DNA of 64,000 bases. It comes from Mycolicibacter engbaekii (lineage in GTDB: Bacteria > Actinomycetota > Actinomycetes > Mycobacteriales > Mycobacteriaceae). Of this stretch, positions 31,764 through 41,267 are shown piece by piece (the first letter of the stretch is position 1; every line of letters starts with the position of its first letter). The notes below the pieces were generated by a model, which was not told the DNA's origin, ran no database searches, and worked only from the letters and a program-made list of their open reading frames with translations. The stretch lies in the NCBI RefSeq assembly GCF_002101585.1, contig NZ_LQOT01000018.1, positions 24,898 to 88,897 of the forward strand. The letters run 5' to 3'. The position numbers and the translations under genes are program-made.

Positions 31764-34700
31764 CGGACCATCCGGACGTGCCCGCCGATCTCGCCGGCCT
31801 CTCCCCGGAGAAAAAGCGTGAGCTGCTGGCCCAGCTGTTGTTGGCCAAGGCCAAGGACGCGGCGTCCGAGCACGAGCTGTCCTACGGGCAGCGCTCGATG
31901 TGGTTCATGCACCGCCTGGCGCCGGACAGCGCGGCATACACGGTGGCCTACGCCGGACGTGTGCACGGCGAGTTGGACATGGCGGCCCTGCAGCGCGCCG
32001 CGCAGGCACTGGTGGACCGGCACCCGATGCTGCGGACCACCTACACCGAGCGCGACGGCCACCCGGTTGCCCTGGTGCACCCGCGCTGGCCCCTGCGAAT
32101 CGCCGTCCACCAGACCGGTTCGGACCCGAGTGAACTCGACCGGTGGGTCCAGACCGAGATCAATCGGCCGTTCGATCTGCGTACCGGCCCGGTGCTGCGA
32201 CTGACGGTGCTGCAGCGGCCGGACGACCACGTGTTGCTGCTGACCGTGCACCACATCGCCGTCGACTTCTGGTCCATCGACGTGATCCTCGACGAGCTGC
32301 GTGCGCTCTACGCCGCCGAACAGGGCGCACCGTCCTCGACTCCGCCGGGGCCACCCGCGGACCGCTACGTCGACTACGCCGCGCAGCAGGCCCGGATGCT
32401 GGCCGGGCCCGAGGGCGAGCGGCTGTGGGAGTACTGGCGCGAGACGCTCGCCGGCGACCTGCCGACCTTGGCGCTGAGCACTGACCGGCCCCGACCGGCG
32501 GTGCAGACCTATGACGGCGCGCTGCACCGATTCGGCATCGACGCCGCGGTCACCGCCGGCGTCAAGCAGTTGGCGCGGACTGCCGGAGTGACGCCCTACA
32601 TGGCGTTGCTGGCCGCCTATGCGGTGCTGCTGCAGCGCTACAGCGGCCAGGACGACCTGGTGATCGGGTCGCCGTTCGCCTGCCGCGACCGGGCCGGTCT
32701 GATGGGCATGGTCGGCTACGTGACCAACCCGCTGCCGCTGCGCGTCGACTTAAGCGACGACCCAAGCTTTTCCGCGCTGCTCGGTCAGGTCAAGGACACC
32801 GTGCTCGGCGCGATCGGCCACCAGGAGTACCCGCTGCCGCTGCTCGTCGAACGGCTGCGGCCGGTGCGCGACGCCGCACGCACGCCGTTGTTCCAGGTGT
32901 CGTTCGCCTGGCAGCAGGTCCGGCTGTTCGACGAGAGCTCTGCCGAGGCCCTTCAGCTGGAAACCCTCTACATCGGTCAGGGTGGCTCGCCGTTCGACAT
33001 CACCATGCAGGTCGGAGAGCAGGACGACCAGCTGCAGGTGGCGCTGCAATACAACACCGACCTGTTCGACGCCTCGACCATCGACGCGATGGGACAGCAC
33101 TTCTCGCTGCTGCTGTCCGGCCTGGTCGAGCCGGGGGCGGCTGAGGCGCCCCTGTCGCAGCTGTCGCTGCTCACCGATGCCGAGCGTGCCACCCTGCGGG
33201 CCTGGAACGACACCGCGGTCGACTACCCGTCGGCCCCGCCGTGCCTGCACGAGATGGTCGCTGCGGTCGCCGCGCGCACGCCCGATGCCGTAGCGGTCAG
33301 CTACGACGGCCGCGACCTGAGCTACCGCGAATTGGATCGGCGGGCCAACGGCCTGGCACATCGGTTGCGGCAGTTCGGGATCGGAACCGGGCCGGAACCG
33401 GCCGTGGTTCCGGTCCTGCTGGAGCGCTCCGAGGACCTGGTGATCGCCCTGCTCGGGGTGCTCAAGGCCGGTGGCGTCTTCCTGCCGTTGGATCCCGCCC
33501 AGCCCACCGGCCGGATGGAAGCGATGCTCTCCGACATTCCGGATGCTCCGGTATGTGTGACGCACCGTGCGCATTTGGCGCATGTCCCCACGACTTTCAC
33601 CGGAGCGCGGCTGTGCCTGGACCAGCCGTCCACGGCGCCCGCCGAAGAGGCGGCCGCGCCCGAGACGCGCACCACGTCGGTGGACCTGGCCTACCTGATG
33701 TACACGTCCGGTTCCACCGGAGCGCCGAAGGGGGCGCTGAACACCCACGCCGGCATTCGCAACCGACTGCTGTGGATGCAGGACGCCTACGCGTTGACCG
33801 AACACGACCGGGTGCTGCACAAGACCCCGATCAACTTCGACCCGTTCGTCTGGGAGATCTTCTGGCCGTTGACTGTCGGCGCCCGTGTGGTGGTCGCCAA
33901 ACCAGAAGGTCACAAGGACGCCGCGTACCTGGCCCGCACCATCGTCGAGCAGCGCGTCACCACCATGCATTTCGTGCCGTCGATGCTGCGCCGCTTTCTC
34001 GCCGAGCCGGAATCGGCCGCCTGTAGCGGCCTGCGCAGGGTGTTCTGCAGCGGCGAGGCGCTCACCGCGGATCTGCGCGATGCGTTCTTCGCCGCACTGC
34101 CCGCCGAGCTGTACAACCTTTACGGCCCAACCGAGGCCGCCATCGACGTCACCCACTTCCATTGTGTTCGTGGAGATTCCGATCCTGTCATTCCGATCGG
34201 GCGGCCCATCGCCAACATCGCGATCCATCTGTTGGACGCGGCGGGAAACCCGGTTCCGGTCGGGGTGCCCGGTGAACTGCACATCGGCGGCGTGGGCGTC
34301 GCCCGCGGTTACCTGAACAGGCCCGAGGCCACTGCAGCGGCGTTTCGCGCCGACCCGTTCGGCGCTGCGCCCGCCGAGGGCAGTCCGCCGCCGCTGCTCT
34401 ACCGCACCGGCGACCTGGCCCGCTATCGGCGCGACGGCAACATCGAGTACCTGGGCCGGCGTGACGATCAGGTCAAGATCAACGGCTTCCGGATCGAGCT
34501 CGGCGAGGTGGAGGCCGCACTGGCGCGCCACCCGGGGATCGCCGAAAACGCTGTGGTGGCCCGCAAAGACATGGCCGGCAACCACCAGCTGGTCGCATAC
34601 ATCGTGCCGGTCGCGGCTGCCCCCGCCACCGCCGAGCTGCGTCGCTTCCTGCTGGAACTGGTTCCGGCGGCGATGGTTCCCGCCGTCTTCCGCACCACCG

Positions 34701-37189
34701 ACCTGCTGCCGTTGTCGGCCAGCGGCAAGGTGGACCGCCGGGCGCTGCTCGCGCGCGACAAAGACCTCGACGCGGCGCCCGCAGAATTCGTCGCCCCACG
34801 CGACCAGACCGAAGAGGCCCTGGCCGCGATCTGGCGCGAGGTGCTCGACGTGGACCGGGTCGGTGTCACCGACGACTTCTTCGCCCTCGGGGGCGCCTCC
34901 ACCCAGGCGCTGGAGGTCGCGGTCCGGGTAGGGGAGCTGGGGCTGGAACTGCGACCCGAGTCGTTGTTCGTCTACGGCACCATTGCCGAGCTGGCCGAGG
35001 CATTCGGCCCGATCGGTGGCGCGGGCACGAACCCGCCGGCACCTGAGCAGGACCCGGAACCGGCCCCGGAACCGGCGGCGGCCATGGCCGGTGCCGTCGC
35101 CGCGCCCAGGCCCGAACCCGCAGTCGCCGTATCGGCGCCCCAGCAGGCACCGGTGCCGGCGCGCAGCGTTCCGGGACGCAACGTGGTGATCGAAAGTCTC
35201 GGTGTGTATCTGCCGCCGCGGGCGGTCTCGACCGAACAGGTACTCGCGGACTGCGTCAACGAGGTGAAGATCCCGTTGGAGCGGCTCACCGGAATCAAGA
35301 GCCGGCGGATGGCCGGCCAAGATGAATTCTCGATCGACTTGGGCCGCAAGGCGGTCGCGGACTGCCTGTCCCGATCGAGCTACGCCCCCGAAGAGATCGA
35401 CCTGGTGATCGCCTGCAACATCTCGCGTTGCGACGGCCCGGAGCACATGTTCACCTTCGAGCCGAGCACCGCTTCGCAGCTGCGCGACCAACTGGGGCTG
35501 TCCAACGCCGTCTGCTTCGACATCAACAACGCCTGCGCGGGCATGTTCACCGGCGTCAGCGTGGCCCAGGACTTTCTCAAGACCGGCCTGGTGCGCAACG
35601 CCCTGATCGTCAGCGGCGAATACATCAGCCACATCACCGAAACCGCACAGCAGGAGATCGAAGGGGCGATGGACCCGCGGCTGGCCTGCCTGACGGTGGG
35701 TGACGCCGGTGCGGCGGTGGTGCTCGAACTCGGGCCCAACGACCGGGTCGGTTTCCATGAGCTGGACCTGGCCACCTACAGCGAGTTCGCCAAATTGTGC
35801 ATTGCCAAGGCCACCGACGGCCCGCACGGCGGTGCCATCATGGTCACCGACTCCGTCACCCAGACCGCGATCGCGGTGAAGCACTCGGTGCCCTATGTGG
35901 CGGCGGTGATGCAGCGGCACGGATGGCGTCCCGAGACCGCCGATCAGCTGCTGATGCATCAGACGTCCGAGGCGTCCATCAACGACGCCATCCTGACCAT
36001 CAATCGGGTGTTCGGCGCCGGTGCGGCAACCCGGGCCAACACCATCTGCAACCTCGCTGAGCGGGGAAATACAGCCACCACAACGCATTTCGTTGCGCTG
36101 TATGACTACATCAACGCGGGTCGGCTCAACTCCGGCGACAATGTGGTGCTGTCCATAACCGGCTCGGGCCAGACCATCGGCAGCGGGCTCTACACCTTTG
36201 ACGACCTGCCCGATCGGATGCGCCGCGCCGGCACCGGCCAGTCCGGTCAGAGTCCGCGGCCGGGCCGTTCCGCCGGTGGCCGCCGGGAGCTTCCGGCGAC
36301 GCCGCGGGTGCGCATCGAGGGCATCGGCACCGCCCCGGCGGCTGCGACGCCCAGCTCCATCCAATTCGCCGTCGACGCGGCCCGCGCCTGCCTGCACGAC
36401 AGTGGCGTCGAGCGGACCGACGTCGGCCTGGTGATTCACGCCGGCATCTACCGGGATGACTTCCTCAGCGAGCCGGCGGTCGCCACCCTGGTCGCCGGCG
36501 AAGTCGGGATCAACGCCGAACCGGAGTCCGCGGACGCGGCGAAGACCTTCGCGTTCGACGTCCTCAACGGGGCGGTCGGCTTCCTCAACGGCTGCCACAT
36601 CGCGGCCGGCATGATCGGCGCCGGCCGGACTGCACACGCCATGGTGCTGGCCTCCGAAGTGGAGAACAACACGCCGGACAGCGGCTACGCGCGCAACGGC
36701 ATCGCCGAGACCGGTTCGGCGATCATGCTCAGCCCCAGCCCCGGCCCGGAGGGCTTCGGTCGGTTCGTCTTCGGCCACCACCCGGAACACCGGGCCGCAC
36801 TGGTCACCTATACCCAGGAACGCGAGGGCCGGACCTGGCTGCGGGTGGACCGCGACCCGAACCTGGCCGCCATCTACGTGAGCTGCCTGCCGGGCACGGT
36901 CAAGGAACTGTTGATGCTGGAGGGTCTGGAGCCCGCGGACATCGCGCTGGTGCTCCCGCCCTATCTGCCCGGCGCTGCACTCGATGAGCTGGCCGCGCAC
37001 ATCGGTGTGGACAGGTCGCGGTTCCTCGATCTGCAGGCGCACGGTCAGACCAGCGACCCGTTCACCTCGACACTGCCCTACCAGATCTCCGAGGCCCGGC
37101 AGCGCGGGCTGGTCAAGCCCGGCGACGTGGCGCTGATCATGGCGGTCGGCTCCGGCGTCGAGGTCGGTTGCACGACCTACCGGTTCTGA
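31760..37189 (+). CDS. NRPS C-A-PCP fused to two KASIII-like domains (second one degenerate)
   Basis: A 1809-residue protein. A short docking helix (LSPEKKRELLAQLL) leads to a C domain (about 35-470) with HHIAVDF at 164-170. The A domain (about 490-1010) gives specificity residues D694, P695, W698, H737, F762, S764, L787, I795, D796, K990, read as DPWHFSLIDK, one or two changes from serine codes. PCP Ser is S1047. A Pro/Ala linker precedes KASIII-1 (about 1140-1490) with C1259 (NNACAGMF), H1400 (LMHQTSE) and N1437 (ERGNTATTTH). KASIII-2 (about 1510-1809) has Ala1605 for Cys and lacks the His and Asn. No TE, reductase or terminal C domain. GTG 31760 overlaps the PKS stop after GGAGG. The KASIII pair probably releases the chain by condensation or acyl transfer. 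Confidence 0.92.
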
Positions 37190-37193
37190 TCCG

Positions 37194-38186
37194 ATGCGCG
37201 CATTCGTCACCGGGGGAACCGGTTTCGTCGGCTCGAACCTGGTAGCCGCGCTGCTGCGGCGCGGCATCGAGGTGCGGGTGCTGCGGCGCTCGAGTTCGCC
37301 GATGGCCGCCCTGGCGGGCTTGGACTGCGAAACCCGGGTCGGTGACGTCAACGACGGTGTCGACGCCCTGACCGAGGCGATGGCCGACTGCGACTGGGTG
37401 TTCCACACCGCCGCCATCTCGGACTACTGGCGCTACCGAACCCAGACCCGGCTCTACCGCACCAATGTCGATGGCACCCGCGACATGGCGGCAGCCGCTG
37501 CGCGGGCCGGGGTGAAGCGATTTGTCTTCACCAGTTCTCTTGCCGCGCTGGGCGTCCCGGAGCGCGGTCGTCAGCTGGTCGAGTCCGACGAGTTCAATAT
37601 CCGCCCGCGGCAGTTCCCCTACGGGCACAGCAAGCATCTGGCCGAGGCCGAACTGGGCAAGGCCGTCGCCGCCGGTCTGCCCGCGGTGATCGTCAATCCG
37701 TCGGTGGTGATCGGTCCCCGCGACGTCCACCGGATCGCCAGCGCGATGCTCGTCCAGGCCCAGCAGGGCCGGTTGTGGTTCGCCGCTCCCGGCGGCACCA
37801 ACTTCGTCTCGGTCGATGACGTGGTGGCCGGGCATATCGCGGCCGCGGAGCGCGGCCAGATCGGCCAACGGTACATCCTCGGCGGGGAGAACCTGCTGTT
37901 CCGTGAGGTTTTCGGCGCCGCCAACGAACTCTTTGGCCGGCGCCCGCCGTCGGTGGTGCTGCCGCGCTGGTTGCTTCCGGTGGCAGCCGCGGGGGTCAGC
38001 GTCGCCCGGACGGTCGTGGGCCCGCGGTTGCCGATCGATGCCCGCCAGATGCGCCTGTCCACCGCGGAGATCTACGCCGATGCCACCAAATCCCGTGCGG
38101 AGCTGGGCGTGCCGTTCACGCCGTTCACGACCGCGCTGCGTGCCGGCTACGAGTGGTACCGCGACAACGGCTATCTCGCGCCCTGA
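37194..38186 (+). CDS. Extended SDR (NAD-dependent epimerase/dehydratase or ketoreductase)
   Basis: A 330-residue extended short-chain dehydrogenase. TGGTGFVGSNL binds the dinucleotide, FTSSLAALG carries the catalytic Ser and YGHSK the Tyr-Lys pair, so it should be active. The N-terminal half resembles the 3beta-HSD/dihydroflavonol reductase-like group that includes OleD, which reduces beta-keto acids made by the KASIII-like enzyme OleA. It starts 4 nt after the NRPS stop and is certainly part of its operon. Reduction of a beta-ketone left by the KASIII pair is a specific, testable guess; sugar epimerisation is the alternative. Confidence 0.88.
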   Translation: MRAFVTGGTGFVGSNLVAALLRRGIEVRVLRRSSSPMAALAGLDCETRVGDVNDGVDALTEAMADCDWVFHTAAISDYWRYRTQTRLYRTNVDGTRDMAAAAARAGVKRFVFTSSLAALGVPERGRQLVESDEFNIRPRQFPYGHSKHLAEAELGKAVAAGLPAVIVNPSVVIGPRDVHRIASAMLVQAQQGRLWFAAPGGTNFVSVDDVVAGHIAAAERGQIGQRYILGGENLLFREVFGAANELFGRRPPSVVLPRWLLPVAAAGVSVARTVVGPRLPIDARQMRLSTAEIYADATKSRAELGVPFTPFTTALRAGYEWYRDNGYLAP

Positions 38187-38263
38187 TCCGCGGCGCGCAG
38201 CACCTCCGGCATTCGGGCATCCGCGCCGGCCGCCGGGTATTGCGCCGCGTGCGGAGTCTGTAT

Positions 38264-38442
38264 TAACTTAACTCCGACTGTGAATTCGGGCCGGAACCTG
38301 GCATTCCCGCTCTGGTCGAATGTCGGGGAAAGGCCGGTGTGACGGCATTTTTGGGACCCGCCGCCCATTGGTGCGGCGGGCCGGGCGTAAACGGTAGATC
38401 TGTTTGCCTCCATGCCCGCAGCGCCCCACGGGACAGTTCGCG
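38264..38442 (+). promoter_or_regulatory. Promoter and long structured leader of the ECF transporter genes
   Basis: TAACTT at 38264-38269 fits a -10 box in an AT-rich spot (TTAACTTAA), predicting a leader of about 165 nt before GTG 38443. The leader contains GCCG-GTGTGA-CGGC, preceded by GGGGAAAG, and later CCCGCCGC-CCATTGGT-GCGGCGGG, a strong 8-bp hairpin. The order GGGAA, GGTG, CCCGC is faintly like a cobalamin riboswitch, but the central GCCACTG and a good B12 box are missing. A structured regulatory leader is likely; its ligand is unknown. Confidence 0.35.
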
Positions 38443-40497
38443 GTGAGCGACCTGCGGACCCAGGCCCAGGCGGTGGCGGAGGCGGACGGCGGGCACACCG
38501 GGAGGAGGCCGCCCCCGGGCATGGTGCCGGCGGAGCTGGCTCAGGCCGCCATGACCGCAGCACTGATGGCCGGCATCGCGATCGTCTCGATCGTCCTGCC
38601 GGGCGCGGTGGTGTTGGCGTGGATGGGTGCGGTGCCCATGGGAGTGCTGAGCTACCGGCACCGTCTGCGCGCCGCAGGTGCGGCGTTTGCCGTCAGTTGT
38701 CTGATCAGTTTCATGATCGCCGGTTTCGGGGCCATGGTGGCGGCGGGGACCGCGGCCTACATGGGCGTGATCACCGGTCGGGTCAGGCGCTACGGCCGCG
38801 GTGTGCCGACGCTGTTGGCCGTCGCAGCCGTGTGGGGCGTCGCGATGTCCGGAATCACCTTGGGGTTCTTCGCGGCAATGGCCCAGATGCGTGAGGTGCT
38901 CTTGAACACCTTGGCCGCCAACGCCGGTGGGCTTGCGGCGCTGCTGCACAACGTCCCCGTGCTCGGCGGGGCCGCGGCGAGTCTGGATTCCGCCATGCCG
39001 GCGTGGCGGGCGCACTGGGTCGTGTTCCTCGGGATCTCGGTCTGGTTCATCGTCATCTTCGGCACGTCCTTCGGCTGGCGGGTGCTCGCCCCCGTCCTGC
39101 AACGACTCGAGGCGGTCACCGACCTCTCGCCGGCGAACCTGCTGCCCTTTGCCCCCGACGACGGCGTCCCCGGCCCGCTGCCGGTCGTCTTGACCGATGT
39201 CGGCTACCGGTACCCGGGCGCCGAACACGATGCCCTGGCCCCGATCAGCATGCGCGTCGATGTCGGCGCCCATGTCGCGGTCACCGGTGCCAACGGCTCG
39301 GGGAAATCCACCCTGATGCGCATCCTGGCAGGCCTGCCGCCGACCACCGGGACCGTCGAACGACCCGGCGGCGTCGGCCTCGGCCGCCCCGGCGGCACCG
39401 CGCTGGTCTTCCAGCACCCGGAGAGTCAGGTGTTGGGCATGCGGGTCCGCGACGATGTCGTGTGGGGCCTGGCAGCCGACCGGGACATCGACGTCGAGAG
39501 CCTGCTCGAGGAAGTGGGCCTGGGCGGCATGGGCGCTCGCGACACCACCGGGCTGTCGGGCGGGGAGCTGCAGCGGCTCGCGGTGGCCTCGGCGCTCGCC
39601 CGCGAGCCGGCGCTGCTGATCGCCGACGAGGTGACGACCATGGTCGACCAAGCCGGGCGGCAGCGGTTGCTGAGTGTCCTCGACGGTCTGACCGCTCACC
39701 ACCGTCTGGGGCTGGTGCACATCACCCATTACCCAGCCGAAGCCGGCGCCGCCGACAAGGTGGTCGCCATCGGCAACGGCAAGCGCCAAGCCGCCCGCAT
39801 CGAGCCGCAACCCGGCCCGGCCCCAGAACCGGGCCGGGAGACGATTCTCGACGTCCGCGATGTGTCCTTCGACTACGCCGCAGGCACGCCGTGGTCCACG
39901 CCCGTCCTGCGCAACGTCTCGTTCCGGGTGGACGCCGGCGATGGCGTCCTGCTCCACGGCGCCAACGGCTCGGGCAAGTCCACGTTGGCCTGGATCATGG
40001 CGGGGCTGCTGGAACCGTCGTCGGGCCGCTGCCTGCTCGACGGACGTCCTGCCGCCGAACAGGTGGGTGCGGTCGCATTGTGTTTTCAGGCCGCCCGGCT
40101 GCAACTGCTGCGCGGACATGCCGGTGCGGCGGTGGCCGCGCTGGCGGGGTGGGCGGTCACCGACACCGAGCGCATCCACCGCGCACTGGCCTCGGTCGGC
40201 CTAGATGCCGCGCTGGCCGACGTGCTGATCGATCGGCTCAGCGGAGGACAGTTGCGCCGGCTTGTGCTGGCCGGACTGCTGGCCCGTTCCCCGCGCCTGC
40301 TCATCCTCGACGAACCCCTGGCCGGTCTGGACGTCGACGCCCAGTCCGATCTCATCGACCTGCTCGTCGGGATCCGCAACCAAGGTCAGGCCATCGTGGT
40401 GATCTCGCACGACACCGACAGCATGGCGCGACTGTGTCCCCGCACCCTGTGTCTGGAACCGGCAACCCCGGCGAGCGCCCGAACGGAGCAGCCGTGA
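38443..40497 (+). CDS. ECF-type ABC transporter: membrane domain fused to two ATPases (Rv2326c-like)
   Basis: About 684 residues. The N-terminal 240 residues have about six hydrophobic segments, plausibly an S component or its equivalent. Two ATPase domains follow. The first has GANGSGKSTL, LSGGELQRLAVA and LLIADEV; the second has GANGSGKSTL, LSGGQLRRLVLA and LLILDEP. The fusion and length match Rv2326c of M. tuberculosis as I recall it, though that is at another locus. ECF importers take up vitamins or metal ions; the substrate is not evident. GTG 38443 is chosen; TTG 38404 would add 13 residues. The stop overlaps the EcfT start (GTGA). Confidence 0.87.
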   Translation: MSDLRTQAQAVAEADGGHTGRRPPPGMVPAELAQAAMTAALMAGIAIVSIVLPGAVVLAWMGAVPMGVLSYRHRLRAAGAAFAVSCLISFMIAGFGAMVAAGTAAYMGVITGRVRRYGRGVPTLLAVAAVWGVAMSGITLGFFAAMAQMREVLLNTLAANAGGLAALLHNVPVLGGAAASLDSAMPAWRAHWVVFLGISVWFIVIFGTSFGWRVLAPVLQRLEAVTDLSPANLLPFAPDDGVPGPLPVVLTDVGYRYPGAEHDALAPISMRVDVGAHVAVTGANGSGKSTLMRILAGLPPTTGTVERPGGVGLGRPGGTALVFQHPESQVLGMRVRDDVVWGLAADRDIDVESLLEEVGLGGMGARDTTGLSGGELQRLAVASALAREPALLIADEVTTMVDQAGRQRLLSVLDGLTAHHRLGLVHITHYPAEAGAADKVVAIGNGKRQAARIEPQPGPAPEPGRETILDVRDVSFDYAAGTPWSTPVLRNVSFRVDAGDGVLLHGANGSGKSTLAWIMAGLLEPSSGRCLLDGRPAAEQVGAVALCFQAARLQLLRGHAGAAVAALAGWAVTDTERIHRALASVGLDAALADVLIDRLSGGQLRRLVLAGLLARSPRLLILDEPLAGLDVDAQSDLIDLLVGIRNQGQAIVVISHDTDSMARLCPRTLCLEPATPASARTEQP

Positions 40498-41267
40498 GCC
40501 GCCGGCCGCTGATGCTGATGCGCCCCGTACCCGGGACGTCGCCGATCCATGCCCTGTGGGCCGGTACGAAACTTATTGCCGTACTGGCGATATCGGCAGT
40601 TCTGACGATCAAGCCGACATGGCCGGTCATCGGTTTGGTGGTGCTTCTCGTCGTAATCACCGCCGCCCTGGCCGGCATCTCGCCGCGCTGCATCCCGTCG
40701 ATACCGCGCGGCATATGGGCCATCCTCGCCGTGGGCAGCCTGCTGACGATCGCCAATGGCGGCGGCCCGCAGATCACGCTCGGGTCCCACGCCGTCGGCG
40801 TGGGCGGGTTCCTGGACTTCATGCGCATCACGGCTCTGGGGGTGGCCTTGCTCAGCCTCGGCGCGGTGACCTCATGGACGACGCATGTGGCCGACATCGC
40901 CCCGGCGGTCGCGCTGATCTTCCGGCCGCTGCGCATCCTGCGGCTGCCCGTCGAGGACTTGGCGGTCACCGCATCGCTGGCCTTCCGGATGTTTCCGATG
41001 CTGGCCGATGAATTCCGGCTGCTCTCGGCAGCGCGCCGACTGCAGCCGCCGCAACCGCAGAAGCTGTCCCGGCGCGCCGAACTGGTCAACCTGTCCACAG
41101 CGGCCATGGTCGTCTCGCTGCGCCGCGCAACCGAGATGGGGGAGGCCATCACCGCGCGCGGCGGCGTCGGCCGCATCGCGGCCCAGCCGCAGACACCCGG
41201 CTGGCGGGATGCGCTCGCGGTGGCGGCGCTGGCCGGAACGCTAGCGCTCGCTGTGCTGCTCGGCTGA
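40494..41267 (+). CDS. ECF transporter T component (EcfT/CbiQ family, Rv2325c-like)
   Basis: A 257-residue integral membrane protein with about five hydrophobic segments and the coupling-helix pattern of EcfT. SAARRLQPPQPQKLSRRAEL and the later MGEAITARGGVGR carry the Ala-Arg-Gly type motifs that contact the ATPases. GTG 40494 overlaps the upstream stop, so it is coupled to the fused ATPase protein and should form one importer with it. Its 3' end overlaps the convergent amidase gene by 27 bp. Confidence 0.87.
   Translation: MSRRPLMLMRPVPGTSPIHALWAGTKLIAVLAISAVLTIKPTWPVIGLVVLLVVITAALAGISPRCIPSIPRGIWAILAVGSLLTIANGGGPQITLGSHAVGVGGFLDFMRITALGVALLSLGAVTSWTTHVADIAPAVALIFRPLRILRLPVEDLAVTASLAFRMFPMLADEFRLLSAARRLQPPQPQKLSRRAELVNLSTAAMVVSLRRATEMGEAITARGGVGRIAAQPQTPGWRDALAVAALAGTLALAVLLG

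Noticed and set aside
32750..37417. Very long reverse-strand open frame (over 1500 codons) opposite the NRPS gene
   Set aside because: Its product is rich in Arg, Gly, His and Asp without domains, whereas the forward frame shows complete NRPS and KASIII motifs. It is a GC-skew shadow.
38264..38442. Confident cobalamin riboswitch call
   Set aside because: Only scattered motifs match, the central GCCACTG element is missing and the leader is shorter than the full class. Reported only as an unknown structured leader.
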